64,000 nucleotides of DNA from an uncultured Sulfolobales archaeon (GTDB lineage Archaea; Thermoproteota; Thermoprotei_A; Sulfolobales; NBVN01), in NCBI GenBank assembly GCA_938017505.1, contig CALIKV010000006.1, positions 1-64,000 on the forward strand, written 5' to 3'. Positions within the stretch are counted from its first letter, which is position 1. Each line of letters starts with the position of its first letter. The notes below the pieces were generated by a model. The model worked only from the letters and a program-made list of their open reading frames with translations. It had not been told where the DNA came from and did not search any database. The position numbers and the translations under genes were made by a program. Positions 8,732-16,889 of the stretch are shown piece by piece.

Positions 8732-9724
8732 GTGGGTAAACTCCCTAAGGGATGTATCCAGTGTGTCAAAGGTCTGAAGAGCGTCTTCCTCGCGACAGGC
8801 GTGTGTAATGAGGGATGCTTCTACTGCCCGCTCTCAAGTGCTAAGAAGGGTAAAGCAGTGAGTTACATTAACGAAGTCCCGGTGAGGGAAGGACGGGATA
8901 TATTGCTGGAAGTGCTGGCTTCAAGGTCTAAGGGGGTGGGGATAACTGGTGGGGACCCCATCCTGGTGGTTGACTACGTCGCCGACGTGATTAAGTTGTT
9001 GAAAGGTAGTTTAAGGCGGGGGTTTCACATTCACTTATACACCACGGGCAAACATCTAAATGAGAACGCCCTTAGGAAACTGGTTGACGCGGGTCTTGAC
9101 GAGCTCAGAATACACGTTACAGGGGCTCATTCATGGAGGGCGTTAGGGATGGCGCTTAACTACAGCAGTCTGGATGTAGGTATCGAGAACCCGGCTGTCC
9201 CGGACTTTGAGACCCTTAAGAACATAGTGGTCGAGGGGTTTAAGCTTGGTGTTAACTTCATAAACCTAAATGAGATGGAAGTTAGCGAGTTGAACTACGC
9301 CGGAGTGGTGAGTAGGGGTTTAAGGGTAAATCCTGACGGCCTTACGGTGGCTGGCTCTAGGGAAGCTGCCCTACAGGCACTAAATTGGGTGTTGGGGGAG
9401 GGGTTTCCAGTAAATCTTCATTACTGCCCGGCAAGATTCAAGGATAAATACCAGTTCAGGAGGAGGTTGATTAGAAGATTCAGAGGGTCGAGGAGAGTTT
9501 ACGAGTCCATTAATTCAGAGGGATTGGTTAAGTGGATTGAAGTACCGTTTAGCGATGACGACCTTCTCAACGGTCTAATTCTATCAGATCTTGCATACAG
9601 GAGAGGATCTACTGTTTACTTGAGCGTTAGGCTGGCTAAACGCTTAAACTTAAACGAGAGTCCTAAGGTCGTTGAAGCCTACCCGACAACGCCGAGGATG
9701 ATTCTTAACACGTACGAAGCTTGA
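8732..9724 (+). CDS. Radical SAM protein (COG2108-like, PFL-activase related)
   Basis: Probable [4Fe-4S]/SAM radical enzyme of unknown substrate. The cluster motif is CNEGCFYC (CxxxCxxC) near residue 30, followed by GGDP, which matches the SAM-binding GGE/GGD position. The N-terminal GCIQCVKGLKS just before it adds further cysteines. The upstream frame stays open to base 8672, right after valS, and encodes a CDDVGCW stretch that looks as if it belongs to the protein, yet it has no ATG, GTG or TTG. The true start may therefore be non-standard or the annotation 20 residues short. It follows valS by 60 bases and is probably cotranscribed. Confidence 0.82.
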   Translation: MGKLPKGCIQCVKGLKSVFLATGVCNEGCFYCPLSSAKKGKAVSYINEVPVREGRDILLEVLASRSKGVGITGGDPILVVDYVADVIKLLKGSLRRGFHIHLYTTGKHLNENALRKLVDAGLDELRIHVTGAHSWRALGMALNYSSLDVGIENPAVPDFETLKNIVVEGFKLGVNFINLNEMEVSELNYAGVVSRGLRVNPDGLTVAGSREAALQALNWVLGEGFPVNLHYCPARFKDKYQFRRRLIRRFRGSRRVYESINSEGLVKWIEVPFSDDDLLNGLILSDLAYRRGSTVYLSVRLAKRLNLNESPKVVEAYPTTPRMILNTYEA

Positions 9725-9788
9725 TCCTCTCTTCCGTTATGAAGCATTTCCATCATCGAACATGAAGACTACTAGTCAACGTACAGCG

Positions 9789-9798
9789 AATTTATAAC
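9789..9798 (+). promoter_or_regulatory. Probable TATA box for the sugar nucleotidyltransferase gene
   Basis: AATTTATAAC lies 40-49 bases before ATG at 9838, predicting a transcript start near 9820 with GGTG between it and the start codon. Confidence 0.4.
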
Positions 9799-9837
9799 TC
9801 CCTCTCCGTAAATTTCTATGATTACGTGGTGTTGCTG

Positions 9838-10944
9838 ATGAATATAGATACTGCTATAATTCTCGCAGGCGGGTACGCTACACGGTTGCGTCCCTTAACA
9901 TTAACAAGGCCTAAGGCCTTATTGCCAGTTCTAGGGAAGCCATTATTGGACTGGATACTTGATAATCTGAGGGAGGCTGGACTCAGGAAAATCATTATGT
10001 CCGTTAGGTACATGAGCAACATGATTAAAGAGAGGTATAGGGATGGGTCAGAGTTCCAGGTTAATATAGAATATATCGAGGAGATAAATCCGTTAGGTGA
10101 CGGAGGACCAATCCCGCTGATAATCGATAAATTTGGTCTCAATAATCCGTTCTTGGTGATCTACGGTGATATATTTACCGATCTCTCGATACGTGACTTC
10201 ATCAAGGCTCACGTGGATAATGACGGCATGGCTTCCATAGTCCTAACCCATGTTGATGACCCGTCGAGGTACGGCGTTGCACAAGTAGATAGTAATTGTA
10301 AGGTCACTAAATTCGTTGAAAAACCTCGGGAAGCATCCCCCTCAGACCTCGTGAACGCCGGGATATACATATTCAACCCTGATCTAGTTAAGTATTTCCC
10401 AAGTAAGAGGCCTTCTAAACTGGCGGTGGACGTACTTCCCAAGCTCGTGGAGTTAGGGATTCTGAACGCATACGTCCATAAGGGTCTCTGGCTTGACATA
10501 GGAGTCCCTGCGGATTACCTGAAGGCAAACTTAAACGCGTTGAAATACCTGATGCCAGGGGGTTTCATAGCAACTACAGCTGATATCGGAGAGGATGTGG
10601 AGGTGATTCAGCCCGTCTTTGTAGACGAGCTTGTCAGGATAGCACCTGGCTCAGTGATAGGTCCTTACACGTTGATAAGTAGGGGATCCATAATAGGCAG
10701 TAACACGCGTATAATCAACTCATTAATCCTGGATAACGTGGTCACTGAGTCTGCCTGTTACATGAAGGAAGTTATAATAGGTGTGGGATCTCATGTAGGT
10801 CGATGGGTGCGCATGTCCCCCGGCGTTGTTCTAGGGGACGAAGTCAGGGTTCACGATAACGTGTTCATATCTAGGAACGTGACAGTGCTTCCACATAAGG
10901 AATTAAACGAGGACGTCGAAGAGGAAGGTAAGGTGATCCTCTGA
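9838..10944 (+). CDS. NDP-sugar pyrophosphorylase family nucleotidyltransferase
   Basis: Transfers an NMP to a sugar 1-phosphate, giving NDP-sugars for glycosylation or polysaccharide synthesis. The N-terminal nucleotidyltransferase domain begins IILAGGYATRLRPLTLTRPKAL, followed by IYGDIFTDL (metal-binding Asp), VEKPREASPSDLVNAGIYIF and GLWLDIG. The C-terminal 110 residues are repetitive, with isoleucine-patch hexapeptides (IGPYTLISRGSIIG, IGVGSHVGRWVRMSPG), indicating a left-handed beta-helix. The arrangement resembles GDP-mannose or glucose-1-phosphate thymidylyl/UTP enzymes of archaea; the exact nucleotide and sugar are not determinable. ATG at 9838 fits the promoter and GGTG better than GTG at 9826. 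Confidence 0.9.
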   Translation: MNIDTAIILAGGYATRLRPLTLTRPKALLPVLGKPLLDWILDNLREAGLRKIIMSVRYMSNMIKERYRDGSEFQVNIEYIEEINPLGDGGPIPLIIDKFGLNNPFLVIYGDIFTDLSIRDFIKAHVDNDGMASIVLTHVDDPSRYGVAQVDSNCKVTKFVEKPREASPSDLVNAGIYIFNPDLVKYFPSKRPSKLAVDVLPKLVELGILNAYVHKGLWLDIGVPADYLKANLNALKYLMPGGFIATTADIGEDVEVIQPVFVDELVRIAPGSVIGPYTLISRGSIIGSNTRIINSLILDNVVTESACYMKEVIIGVGSHVGRWVRMSPGVVLGDEVRVHDNVFISRNVTVLPHKELNEDVEEEGKVIL

Positions 10945-10980
10945 AGAAATGTCCGCATGTTGATGGTTGACGAGCGCTCA

Positions 10981-11937
10981 TCACCTCTGGATCTTTATCA
11001 GTTCTTCAGGCGGGTTGACCGCTATCCAAGCCGCACCGTAAATGACGACCTCATCCCCAAAGCTGGTTATAGCGTACTCTGGCGCCCTATTCGTTGCATA
11101 CTGATTAACTAGGTTTAAAGACAGCTTAAGGAGTTCAGGGTTGTTAAGCACTACTGAGCCACCGAAGCTAATCATCTCTGGGTCGTAGGCGTTGATTACT
11201 GAGGCTATGCCTGCGGCGTTTATTCTGGCTAATTCATTGACTACGTATGAGGCGAAGCCGTCACCATCACGCCAATATCTGAATAACGTTTCAGCCGTGA
11301 TTACTTCTGAAGCGCTTAATCTGTAGAGCTCTGAATCGCCATGCCACTTAATCCTAAGCTGTTTAACGAGTTTCCACACGTTACCCCCTGACGCCAAGGC
11401 TTCCCAGTGTCCTATACCACCGCAACCGCACTTAATGTCTGAATCGTAAGAAATCGCCAGATGGCCGATCTCGTGCGCGTTGCCGTCCTTCCCTAGGAGG
11501 ACATGACCATCCACTATAACGCCGCCTCCTATGCCTGAGCTGATGGTTATGTAGACCACGTTTCTCTTACCTGCTCCAGCCCCAGCCATGAACTCGGCAT
11601 AGACAGCAGCTACGCAATCGTTCACCACGTAGGTGGGTTTATTGAAGTGTTTCATTAACGGTGTTCTAATACTGAAGTTCTTCAGTGGGATGTTAGGTGA
11701 GTTAACCACACTTCCTCTCCTAATGTCTAAAGGGCCTATAGAACCCACGCCGATGGCCATTACCTCATGAAGCCCTAGGGTTTTCATTAGGGCCTCAGCG
11801 GCATCAATGATAGCCTTGGCAACCACATTCTCATCGCCTTCCTGCGGGGTCCTGAGAACTGTTCTGATCAACAGCCTCATGCCCTTAGGGTCAAAGATCC
11901 CGACCCTCGTCTTAGTAGCCCCTACATCTGCCGTCAC
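10981..11937 (-). CDS. ROK family sugar kinase (glucokinase-like)
   Basis: ATP-dependent phosphorylation of glucose or a related hexose is the usual role of archaeal ROK kinases. The N-terminal phosphate motif reads ADVGATKTRVGIFD. VVNDCVAAVYAEF holds the catalytic Asp, and HEIGHLAI with the zinc site CGCGGIGHWEALASGG is the ROK signature. At 318 residues the length is normal. The start is GTG, with GGTGAT from the end of the upstream gene serving as a distant ribosome site. It follows the LOG-like gene by 18 bases, so they form an operon. Convergent with the nucleotidyltransferase gene, which suggests a sugar-phosphate theme. Confidence 0.9.
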   Translation of the reverse strand: MTADVGATKTRVGIFDPKGMRLLIRTVLRTPQEGDENVVAKAIIDAAEALMKTLGLHEVMAIGVGSIGPLDIRRGSVVNSPNIPLKNFSIRTPLMKHFNKPTYVVNDCVAAVYAEFMAGAGAGKRNVVYITISSGIGGGVIVDGHVLLGKDGNAHEIGHLAISYDSDIKCGCGGIGHWEALASGGNVWKLVKQLRIKWHGDSELYRLSASEVITAETLFRYWRDGDGFASYVVNELARINAAGIASVINAYDPEMISFGGSVVLNNPELLKLSLNLVNQYATNRAPEYAITSFGDEVVIYGAAWIAVNPPEELIKIQR

Positions 11938-11955
11938 TATGAAGCTCAGCGTTAA

Positions 11956-12495
11956 TCACCCGTGTATGGAGGGGGCTTGTTGAGGTTTAAGATTTCTTAA
12001 ATGCTCACATAGGTCCTTAAGAAGTTCACTCTCATCGTCGAATTTCTTGAGCGGTGCTAATTTCCTGTGGTCTAAGTACTCAGGCAATCCTTCAGTGACG
12101 TCTGTTGGCAATCCTGTCTTAACTAGAACATACGTTGGTTTGCCCTCAGTGTACGCTGTCACTAGTTCTTGAAGGCAACCTGCACCGCCGCCTAGAACCA
12201 CAAGAACGTCGGAGGTTCTGACCATGAAGACGGACCTGACTCTGAAGGACGTGCCTGTCTTTACAACTAAAGCTCCTTCAGGGAAGTTCACGTGCTCCAG
12301 CTCTAAAGGAGGCAGGATCAACACCTTCAAGCCTAGGCTGAGGGATACGTCTACCACGTCCTTCATCAGACCCCAGTAGCCGCCGACAACGACCGTCAGG
12401 TTGTCAGGACTGCACTCGCCTAATCCTCTGAAGAGCCTTAGGGTCTTGAGTCTTAAAGATTCGTCGACATCGCCTGAGTGAGCTGCGAAGCTCAC
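11956..12495 (-). CDS. LOG/SLOG-family Rossmann protein
   Basis: Small Rossmann-fold protein of the family historically called 'lysine decarboxylase-like' (TIGR00725/LOG group). Members bind nucleotides, and some are nucleoside-monophosphate phosphoribohydrolases. Visible marks are VVGGYWGLMKDV, then VLGGGAGCLQELVTAY, which corresponds to the family PGGxGTxxE motif with AG-C in place of GT. The change could alter catalysis. At 179 residues the size is typical. It is the first gene of a two-gene unit with the ROK kinase and starts with GTG 29 bases after a clear TATA box. Function is not established for this variant. Confidence 0.75.
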   Translation of the reverse strand: MSFAAHSGDVDESLRLKTLRLFRGLGECSPDNLTVVVGGYWGLMKDVVDVSLSLGLKVLILPPLELEHVNFPEGALVVKTGTSFRVRSVFMVRTSDVLVVLGGGAGCLQELVTAYTEGKPTYVLVKTGLPTDVTEGLPEYLDHRKLAPLKKFDDESELLKDLCEHLRNLKPQQAPSIHG

Positions 12496-12523
12496 GTACT
12501 TAAACTTACATCACCGAAAGACT

Positions 12524-12533
12524 CTTTATAAAC
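12524..12533 (-). promoter_or_regulatory. Probable TATA box for the LOG-like/ROK operon
   Basis: On the minus strand GTTTATAAAG lies about 30 bases before the GTG at 12495, with GGTGAT between them. Confidence 0.5.
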
Positions 12534-12559
12534 TGAGTTAAAAACACATGAGGCATCCC

Positions 12560-12581
12560 GGCTATCCTTGACACGATAGCC
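12560..12581 (-). terminator. Hairpin downstream of the metal ABC ATPase gene
   Basis: A perfect 7-bp inverted repeat, GGCTATC / GATAGCC with an 8-base loop, begins 23 bases after the stop codon of the ABC ATPase gene. It may terminate or stabilise that transcript. There is no long T-tract next to it, so the role is tentative. Confidence 0.35.
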
Positions 12582-12604
12582 AACGTTAAAATATCAAGGA
12601 GCAT

Positions 12605-13375
12605 TTACATGTGGTAATCGTGTATGTGTGTATGTTTTTCATGAACCGTTATCGCCTCACCGTAGACCTCCTTGAGTACTTCCTCTGTTAGAATCTCATA
12701 AGGCTTGCCAAAGAACCACCTACTGTTTCCAAGCAACAGTATCTCATCAGTGTGAGGTAGCAGTAACGTAGGGTCATGGCTACTCATTATTACAGTCATA
12801 GAGTTATTCCTCACCAACTTAATTAACGTCAGCGCTAACGAGGTTCTGCTGGTTGGATCTGCTAAAGAAAAGGGTTCGTCAAGTATAAGCAGCTTAGGCT
12901 CATGTACTAAAGCCCTAGCTATCAGAATCCTCTGTTTCTGACCCCCTGATAATTCCCAGAAGCTCTTACGCCTTATATCCTCGCCAAGCTCGACCAGTCT
13001 TAAGACTTCGTTGATTCTTTCCTTGATGAGTTTATTAGAGGAAATCCTAGGCCACCTCCTCCTGTAGAGGAGATATGAGGACTCTATGAACTCCTCAACA
13101 CTCACCGGGTAAGCGAAATAGGAGGGCGTAAATATTTGTGGTACATATCCTACGTACCTCCCTATGAGGTCCGGCATTCCGGTGACATCCAACTCGCGCA
13201 AGAATACCTTACCTCTTAAAGGCCTTATAAGTCCTATGAGGGTTCTAAGCAAAGTCGTCTTCCCAGAGCCGTTGGGCCCGACCACTTGCGTTAACGTGCC
13301 TTCTCGGAACTTGACTGTGATCCCTTCAACCACAGGTTCCGAGTAGCCTATACTCAAATCAATTGTCCTAAGCAC
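12605..13375 (-). CDS. Metal (Zn/Mn-type) ABC transporter ATP-binding protein
   Basis: Drives uptake of a divalent metal with the permease and binding protein encoded divergently. Walker A is GPNGSGKTT, the Q-loop lies in VPQIF, the signature is LSGGQKQR, Walker B is LLILDEP, and the switch His is in SSHD. The C-terminus ends in a His-rich tail (HEKHTHIHDYHM) that may sense or buffer the metal. GTG at 13375 is preferred because the shared TATA element predicts a transcript start near 13384. GTG at 13393 would add six residues and lies inside the inverted repeat. Confidence 0.9.
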   Translation of the reverse strand: MLRTIDLSIGYSEPVVEGITVKFREGTLTQVVGPNGSGKTTLLRTLIGLIRPLRGKVFLRELDVTGMPDLIGRYVGYVPQIFTPSYFAYPVSVEEFIESSYLLYRRRWPRISSNKLIKERINEVLRLVELGEDIRRKSFWELSGGQKQRILIARALVHEPKLLILDEPFSLADPTSRTSLALTLIKLVRNNSMTVIMSSHDPTLLLPHTDEILLLGNSRWFFGKPYEILTEEVLKEVYGEAITVHEKHTHIHDYHM

Positions 13376-13386
13376 GCCATTCCCTA

Positions 13387-13423
13387 TGCACACTTCTAAT
13401 GAATACTTATAAGCTTGTGTGCA
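13387..13423. promoter_or_regulatory. Divergent promoter with inverted repeat, probable metal-responsive operator
   Basis: The 7-base arms TGCACAC (13387-13393) and GTGTGCA (13417-13423) are separated by 23 bases. Between them is the palindromic CTTATAAG at 13406-13413, which can act as TATA box in both directions. The dyad overlaps the expected start of the ATPase transcript. NikR-type regulators bind long-spaced dyads, and a NikR-like gene closes the rightward operon, so autoregulation by that protein is likely but inferred. Confidence 0.5.
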
Positions 13424-13446
13424 CAGATAGCTGCTAGGGTAGGGGT

Positions 13447-14442
13447 ATGGTCAGCATTGTGAGGCTCTTAACCCTTGTCGGCGTAGTCCTTCTGTTAGTT
13501 AGAGCTAACCCGCTAATAAGCAGTAGCAGTGACAATGGACTAAGTATAGTTGTAACGTCCCCAAACCTAGTCGACGACATCAACATGGTTAAGTGTGAGG
13601 AGGACCGCGTGATTTCCATCCTTCCTCAGTTAGCGGACCCTCATGATTACTACCTAACCCCTGAAGACGTCCGCCTGTTGAAGCAGGCCGACTTAATCGT
13701 ATCAACAGCACATACGCATTTCGAGTTACAGATACATGAGTTGATAGATGCTGGTGAAATTAACTCGTTTTTAATAGAAATACCTAGGATTCCGGAGGTC
13801 AAGATAATGAAGAACCCCACCACACGTATGGACAACCTACACATGCCTATTTATGACCCGTGGAATTACCTCACGTTTATGAGGAACGTCACTGAGACCT
13901 TGGAGAGGCTCAACCCCTCATGCTCGCTAATCTACGAGGCTAATTACGCGGTGGTAGAGGCAGAGGTAAAGTCATTACTAGCACATAACACAACTCGTCT
14001 TTTAAGAGGGATAGCAACGAAGCCAGTCGCCCAGTACGCTGTTGCATGGCTTGGCGTCAACGTAACTAGGTTAGTAATTCCAGAAGAGGGGGTGAGTCCA
14101 ACGACTACTGCGATACTGGAGATCGAGAATATGCTTAGAACTCGTGGCGTTGAGATACTGGTAGTTATTAAAGGGGATGAGTACTCAGATTATCTAAGGA
14201 ATCTCGGCAAGCAGTACGGAGTGCCTGTTATAGAGATTCCCATCCCGTTTGCACAAGGATCGATAATCAGTAAGTTGGAATACGTAGTTTCTCAAATCAG
14301 TGAGATACAGATCTCAAACACTTTGCAAGAGAGGCTTGAGTATCACGACCCACACGACGTAACGACGCTAGTGCTTACGGCGTTTGTTGCGTGTTTGCTG
14401 TTTGTAGCGGTGATGACGATCTCGCGTAGGGGCTGGCTGTGA
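13447..14442 (+). CDS. Metal ABC transporter substrate-binding protein (ZnuA/TroA-like), membrane-anchored
   Basis: Captures a divalent metal outside the cell and delivers it to the permease. An N-terminal hydrophobic segment (LLTLVGVVLLLV) acts as signal or anchor. Metal ligands of the TroA fold are apparent as DPHDYYLTPEDVRLL (His), TAHTHFE (His), an acidic loop later in the protein, and VEILVVI...D near the end. A second hydrophobic helix at the extreme C-terminus (LTAFVACLLFVAVM) followed by basic residues is the likely archaeal membrane anchor. The ATG is preceded by GGTAGGGGT. First gene of a three-gene rightward operon. Confidence 0.85.
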   Translation: MVSIVRLLTLVGVVLLLVRANPLISSSSDNGLSIVVTSPNLVDDINMVKCEEDRVISILPQLADPHDYYLTPEDVRLLKQADLIVSTAHTHFELQIHELIDAGEINSFLIEIPRIPEVKIMKNPTTRMDNLHMPIYDPWNYLTFMRNVTETLERLNPSCSLIYEANYAVVEAEVKSLLAHNTTRLLRGIATKPVAQYAVAWLGVNVTRLVIPEEGVSPTTTAILEIENMLRTRGVEILVVIKGDEYSDYLRNLGKQYGVPVIEIPIPFAQGSIISKLEYVVSQISEIQISNTLQERLEYHDPHDVTTLVLTAFVACLLFVAVMTISRRGWL

Positions 14443-15317
14443 TGCATGCTTATAGACTTGTTTTAACCTATACGTTGATTTCAGCATTCCTTCTAGGGCT
14501 TAGTATGTTGCCGAGGATGGAGCTGAAATGGGTTATAACTTTTCTTTCTCTAGGACTGCTCTTCGGCTTCCTCAGCCCAATGATAGCTGCCAGGAGACTC
14601 TATTACCTCTCAACAGCTGCCCCGCACGCCTCGTTACTCTCTATCACGTTATCAATAATACTCACAGGGTCCATAGGGTCTAACAATTACTACTTGGCAT
14701 CGATCCTAATAGCTATTTCAATGATGTTTGGTGTTAACCATTTGGTAAGATCCGGTCTTGATCCTGACGTAGCTACGTCAGCCTTCGTCGCAGGTAGTGC
14801 TGCCTTTAGTGTCCTCCTACTTTACTACGTCCTGGTTAATTACAGGATGGTGTACTCGATCAACGCTCTGATGTTAGGTGATCCACTGCTCATATCGTTT
14901 CAGGAGGCCCTAATTCTGGTGGTAGTCCTCATCCTAACAATAGCTATTGCCCTCACCACGTTTAGAGAAAATATTTGTATAGGCATAGACGCTGATCTAG
15001 TAAGACTGAGCGGTGTTAAGGCATTCTTCTACGATTTAACGCCGTACGTGCTGATTGCTATCAATGCGGTGATTTTAGTGAAGCTTGTTGGCTATGTCTT
15101 ATCGCACGTTATGATATTACTCCCGTCACTCGCTTCTATGAACCTCAGCAAGCAGGCCCATGAGACATTAATACATAGCGTCGGTCTCAGCGTAGTCACG
15201 GCCTTAGCAGGACTTTTCCTCTCAACTTACTTAAATGTGTCCCCTTCAGGAGCTATTGGAGGTGCCTTAACGTTAATTTACTTAGCAACGCTGATTAAAC
15301 GGAGGTGTTCCGTGTAA
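14442..15317 (+). CDS. Metal ABC transporter permease (ABC-3/ZnuB family)
   Basis: Integral membrane channel of the metal importer. Eight or so hydrophobic helices cover the 291 residues, and the segment PMIAARRLYYLSTAAPHASLLSI near residues 45-65 matches the start of the ABC-3 family. The ATG overlaps the stop codon of the binding-protein gene (TGATG), a sign of translational coupling. Its own stop overlaps the NikR-like start. Metal specificity (Zn2+, Mn2+ or Ni2+) is not readable from the permease. Confidence 0.87.
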   Translation: MHAYRLVLTYTLISAFLLGLSMLPRMELKWVITFLSLGLLFGFLSPMIAARRLYYLSTAAPHASLLSITLSIILTGSIGSNNYYLASILIAISMMFGVNHLVRSGLDPDVATSAFVAGSAAFSVLLLYYVLVNYRMVYSINALMLGDPLLISFQEALILVVVLILTIAIALTTFRENICIGIDADLVRLSGVKAFFYDLTPYVLIAINAVILVKLVGYVLSHVMILLPSLASMNLSKQAHETLIHSVGLSVVTALAGLFLSTYLNVSPSGAIGGALTLIYLATLIKRRCSV

Positions 15318-15715
15318 TGCGGAAAGAGAGGTTTGGAATTTCAATACCTGCTGAGCTTTCGAAGAGGATTAAAGAGCTCGCCGATAAAAGAGGCGTAACG
15401 AGATCTGAGGTAGTTACGGAGATCGTGAGGAATTACGTTAACGATTTAGAGCACGAGAACATGCCTCACCACTGTTCAGGGGTTATGATAGTGGTTAAGA
15501 AAGAGGTTGAAATCAGCCTCGAGAGCCTCTATGAAACGTTTAAGGAAATCATAACAGGGTATACACATCAACACGTCGGTGACTTATGCGTCAACGTGGT
15601 CTTCGTTTCAGGCTCTTCGCAGAGGATAGAAAACCTATCGAGGAGCCTGAACTCCTGCGGATGCTTCACGAGATTCTTACCGCTTCACGTTAAGGAACCT
15701 TGGAGAGAAACTTAA
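15317..15715 (+). CDS. NikR-like ribbon-helix-helix metal-responsive regulator
   Basis: Probable repressor of the metal importer operon. The N-terminal RHH DNA-binding domain reads ERFGISIPAELSKRIKEL followed by RSEVVTEIVRNYV. The C-terminal ACT-like domain carries MPHHCSGVM and YTHQHVGDLCVNVVFV, which line up with the His/His/Cys metal site of NikR (HxH then Cys). A tail with CGCF adds further cysteines. At 132 residues it has NikR size. GGAGGTG at 15301-15307 lies 9 bases before the ATG, which overlaps the permease stop. Whether it senses nickel or zinc is open; the neighbouring importer is of the Zn/Mn class. Confidence 0.82.
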   Translation: MRKERFGISIPAELSKRIKELADKRGVTRSEVVTEIVRNYVNDLEHENMPHHCSGVMIVVKKEVEISLESLYETFKEIITGYTHQHVGDLCVNVVFVSGSSQRIENLSRSLNSCGCFTRFLPLHVKEPWRET

Positions 15716-16062
15716 CTCTTAGGCGCATAAGACCCGATTACGCTTTAGTCGTGAATCACTCGTCAGGAGTTATGAGCCTCCCTCGAGTCCGTTGGCACAT
15801 GCTTAAATCATAACCATCACGCGTCACTCATCGTATAAAGAAGGGTGTTTAGATCTTATTATAGTTGTGAAGTCTTCGTTACCGTTTCCAACTCACGTTT
15901 TTGGGTCCCGTAGGTTACTTCTTAACGATTTCCTTAGTTTCTCACTACTAAATCTGACCCGCAGCTATAGATTTTAGGACCGACAGCGTCAGCATACCTC
16001 ATGGCGCTAAAAGCATTAAAACATCTACGAACGAGAAACTGTTGCCAACTCGGCGTTGAACA
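15716..16062. other. Gene-free stretch, nothing recognised
   Basis: 347 bases between the NikR-like gene and the convergent coiled-coil gene. I see no open frame of useful length, no tRNA and no strong hairpin. A T-rich run (CGTTTTTGGG near 15896) could be a terminator for the metal operon. Confidence 0.4.
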
Positions 16063-16776
16063 CTAGGCCTTAATTACCCACTTCTTCTTGCTCCTGTCGT
16101 AGTAGGCTACAGCGGACTCCATCAGCTTCTTGAGTAGCTCTGCCTCCTGTCTGTTAAGCACCTTAGCTATATCATCGTCCCTATCAGATGTCATTCCTTC
16201 AACCTTCTTAACGAATTCGTTCCAAAACGTCTCATCTACAGCCACTCTCTGATCTTTAAGATTCAGTACCACTGCCCCCTCCCTCTCCAGCTTATCGAAG
16301 AATGCGTCCCTATTTCTTATCTTCTTAGCTACGTCAGCCTCGTAGATCGTCTTCTGTTTCCTGAGTATCTCGATAGCGGTGACCCTTCTTTCTTGAGAAG
16401 GTGCAACCTCCTCGCCTCTAGGCATTTGTAGTCCAGCTGCCTCGGGGGGAGCCTGTGTGACGATCCTGGACGGTAGCTCTTCAACTTTCAGCCCTAGCTC
16501 GTCCAGAACCTCGCGTATCTCGACGAGCTTGCTTCTTAACTCTGTAAGTAATGACGAGTAAGTGTTTATAGTGTCTGTCGCAGATCTTAAGAGCCTCTGA
16601 ATGCTACTGAGCGACTCGTCCGGTGATAATTGACGTTGAACGGCCCTACTCAAGTAATCCTCAACAGCTTTCTTAACAAGCTCCTCGTTCGGAAGCCCTG
16701 GATATATCTTCTTCAGCGAGTTAAGCAATTCCTCAGGCAAATCAAGAATTACCCGGACCAAGCTAAACCACTCCAT
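16063..16776 (-). CDS. Hypothetical protein: RHH-like N-terminus, coiled coil, C-terminal winged-helix-like domain
   Basis: Function unknown. Residues about 5-45 (RVILDLPEELL ... EELVKKAVEDYLSR) look like a ribbon-helix-helix DNA-binding motif. Residues about 50-105 are a heptad-rich coiled coil (RSATDTINTYSSLLTELRSK...), followed by a Pro/Gln-rich linker. The last 100 residues (TAIEILRKQKTIYEADVAKKIRNRDAFFDKLEREGAVVL) resemble a helix-turn-helix fold with a small beta hairpin, and a basic end (RSKKKWVIKA). This suggests an oligomeric DNA-binding or chromatin protein. An upstream TATA-like sequence (ACTTAAATAC on the minus strand) supports expression as a single gene. Confidence 0.65.
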   Translation of the reverse strand: MEWFSLVRVILDLPEELLNSLKKIYPGLPNEELVKKAVEDYLSRAVQRQLSPDESLSSIQRLLRSATDTINTYSSLLTELRSKLVEIREVLDELGLKVEELPSRIVTQAPPEAAGLQMPRGEEVAPSQERRVTAIEILRKQKTIYEADVAKKIRNRDAFFDKLEREGAVVLNLKDQRVAVDETFWNEFVKKVEGMTSDRDDDIAKVLNRQEAELLKKLMESAVAYYDRSKKKWVIKA

Positions 16777-16889
16777 TTGCTGACTCTACTAAGAAGTGAG
16801 ACTAAGTTAGTATTTAAGTTTGCTTAAAATCTCGGATAAGGGCGACTTCAAGGTCTTGATTCATGAAAGAGTGAGTTAACTTCATATCG

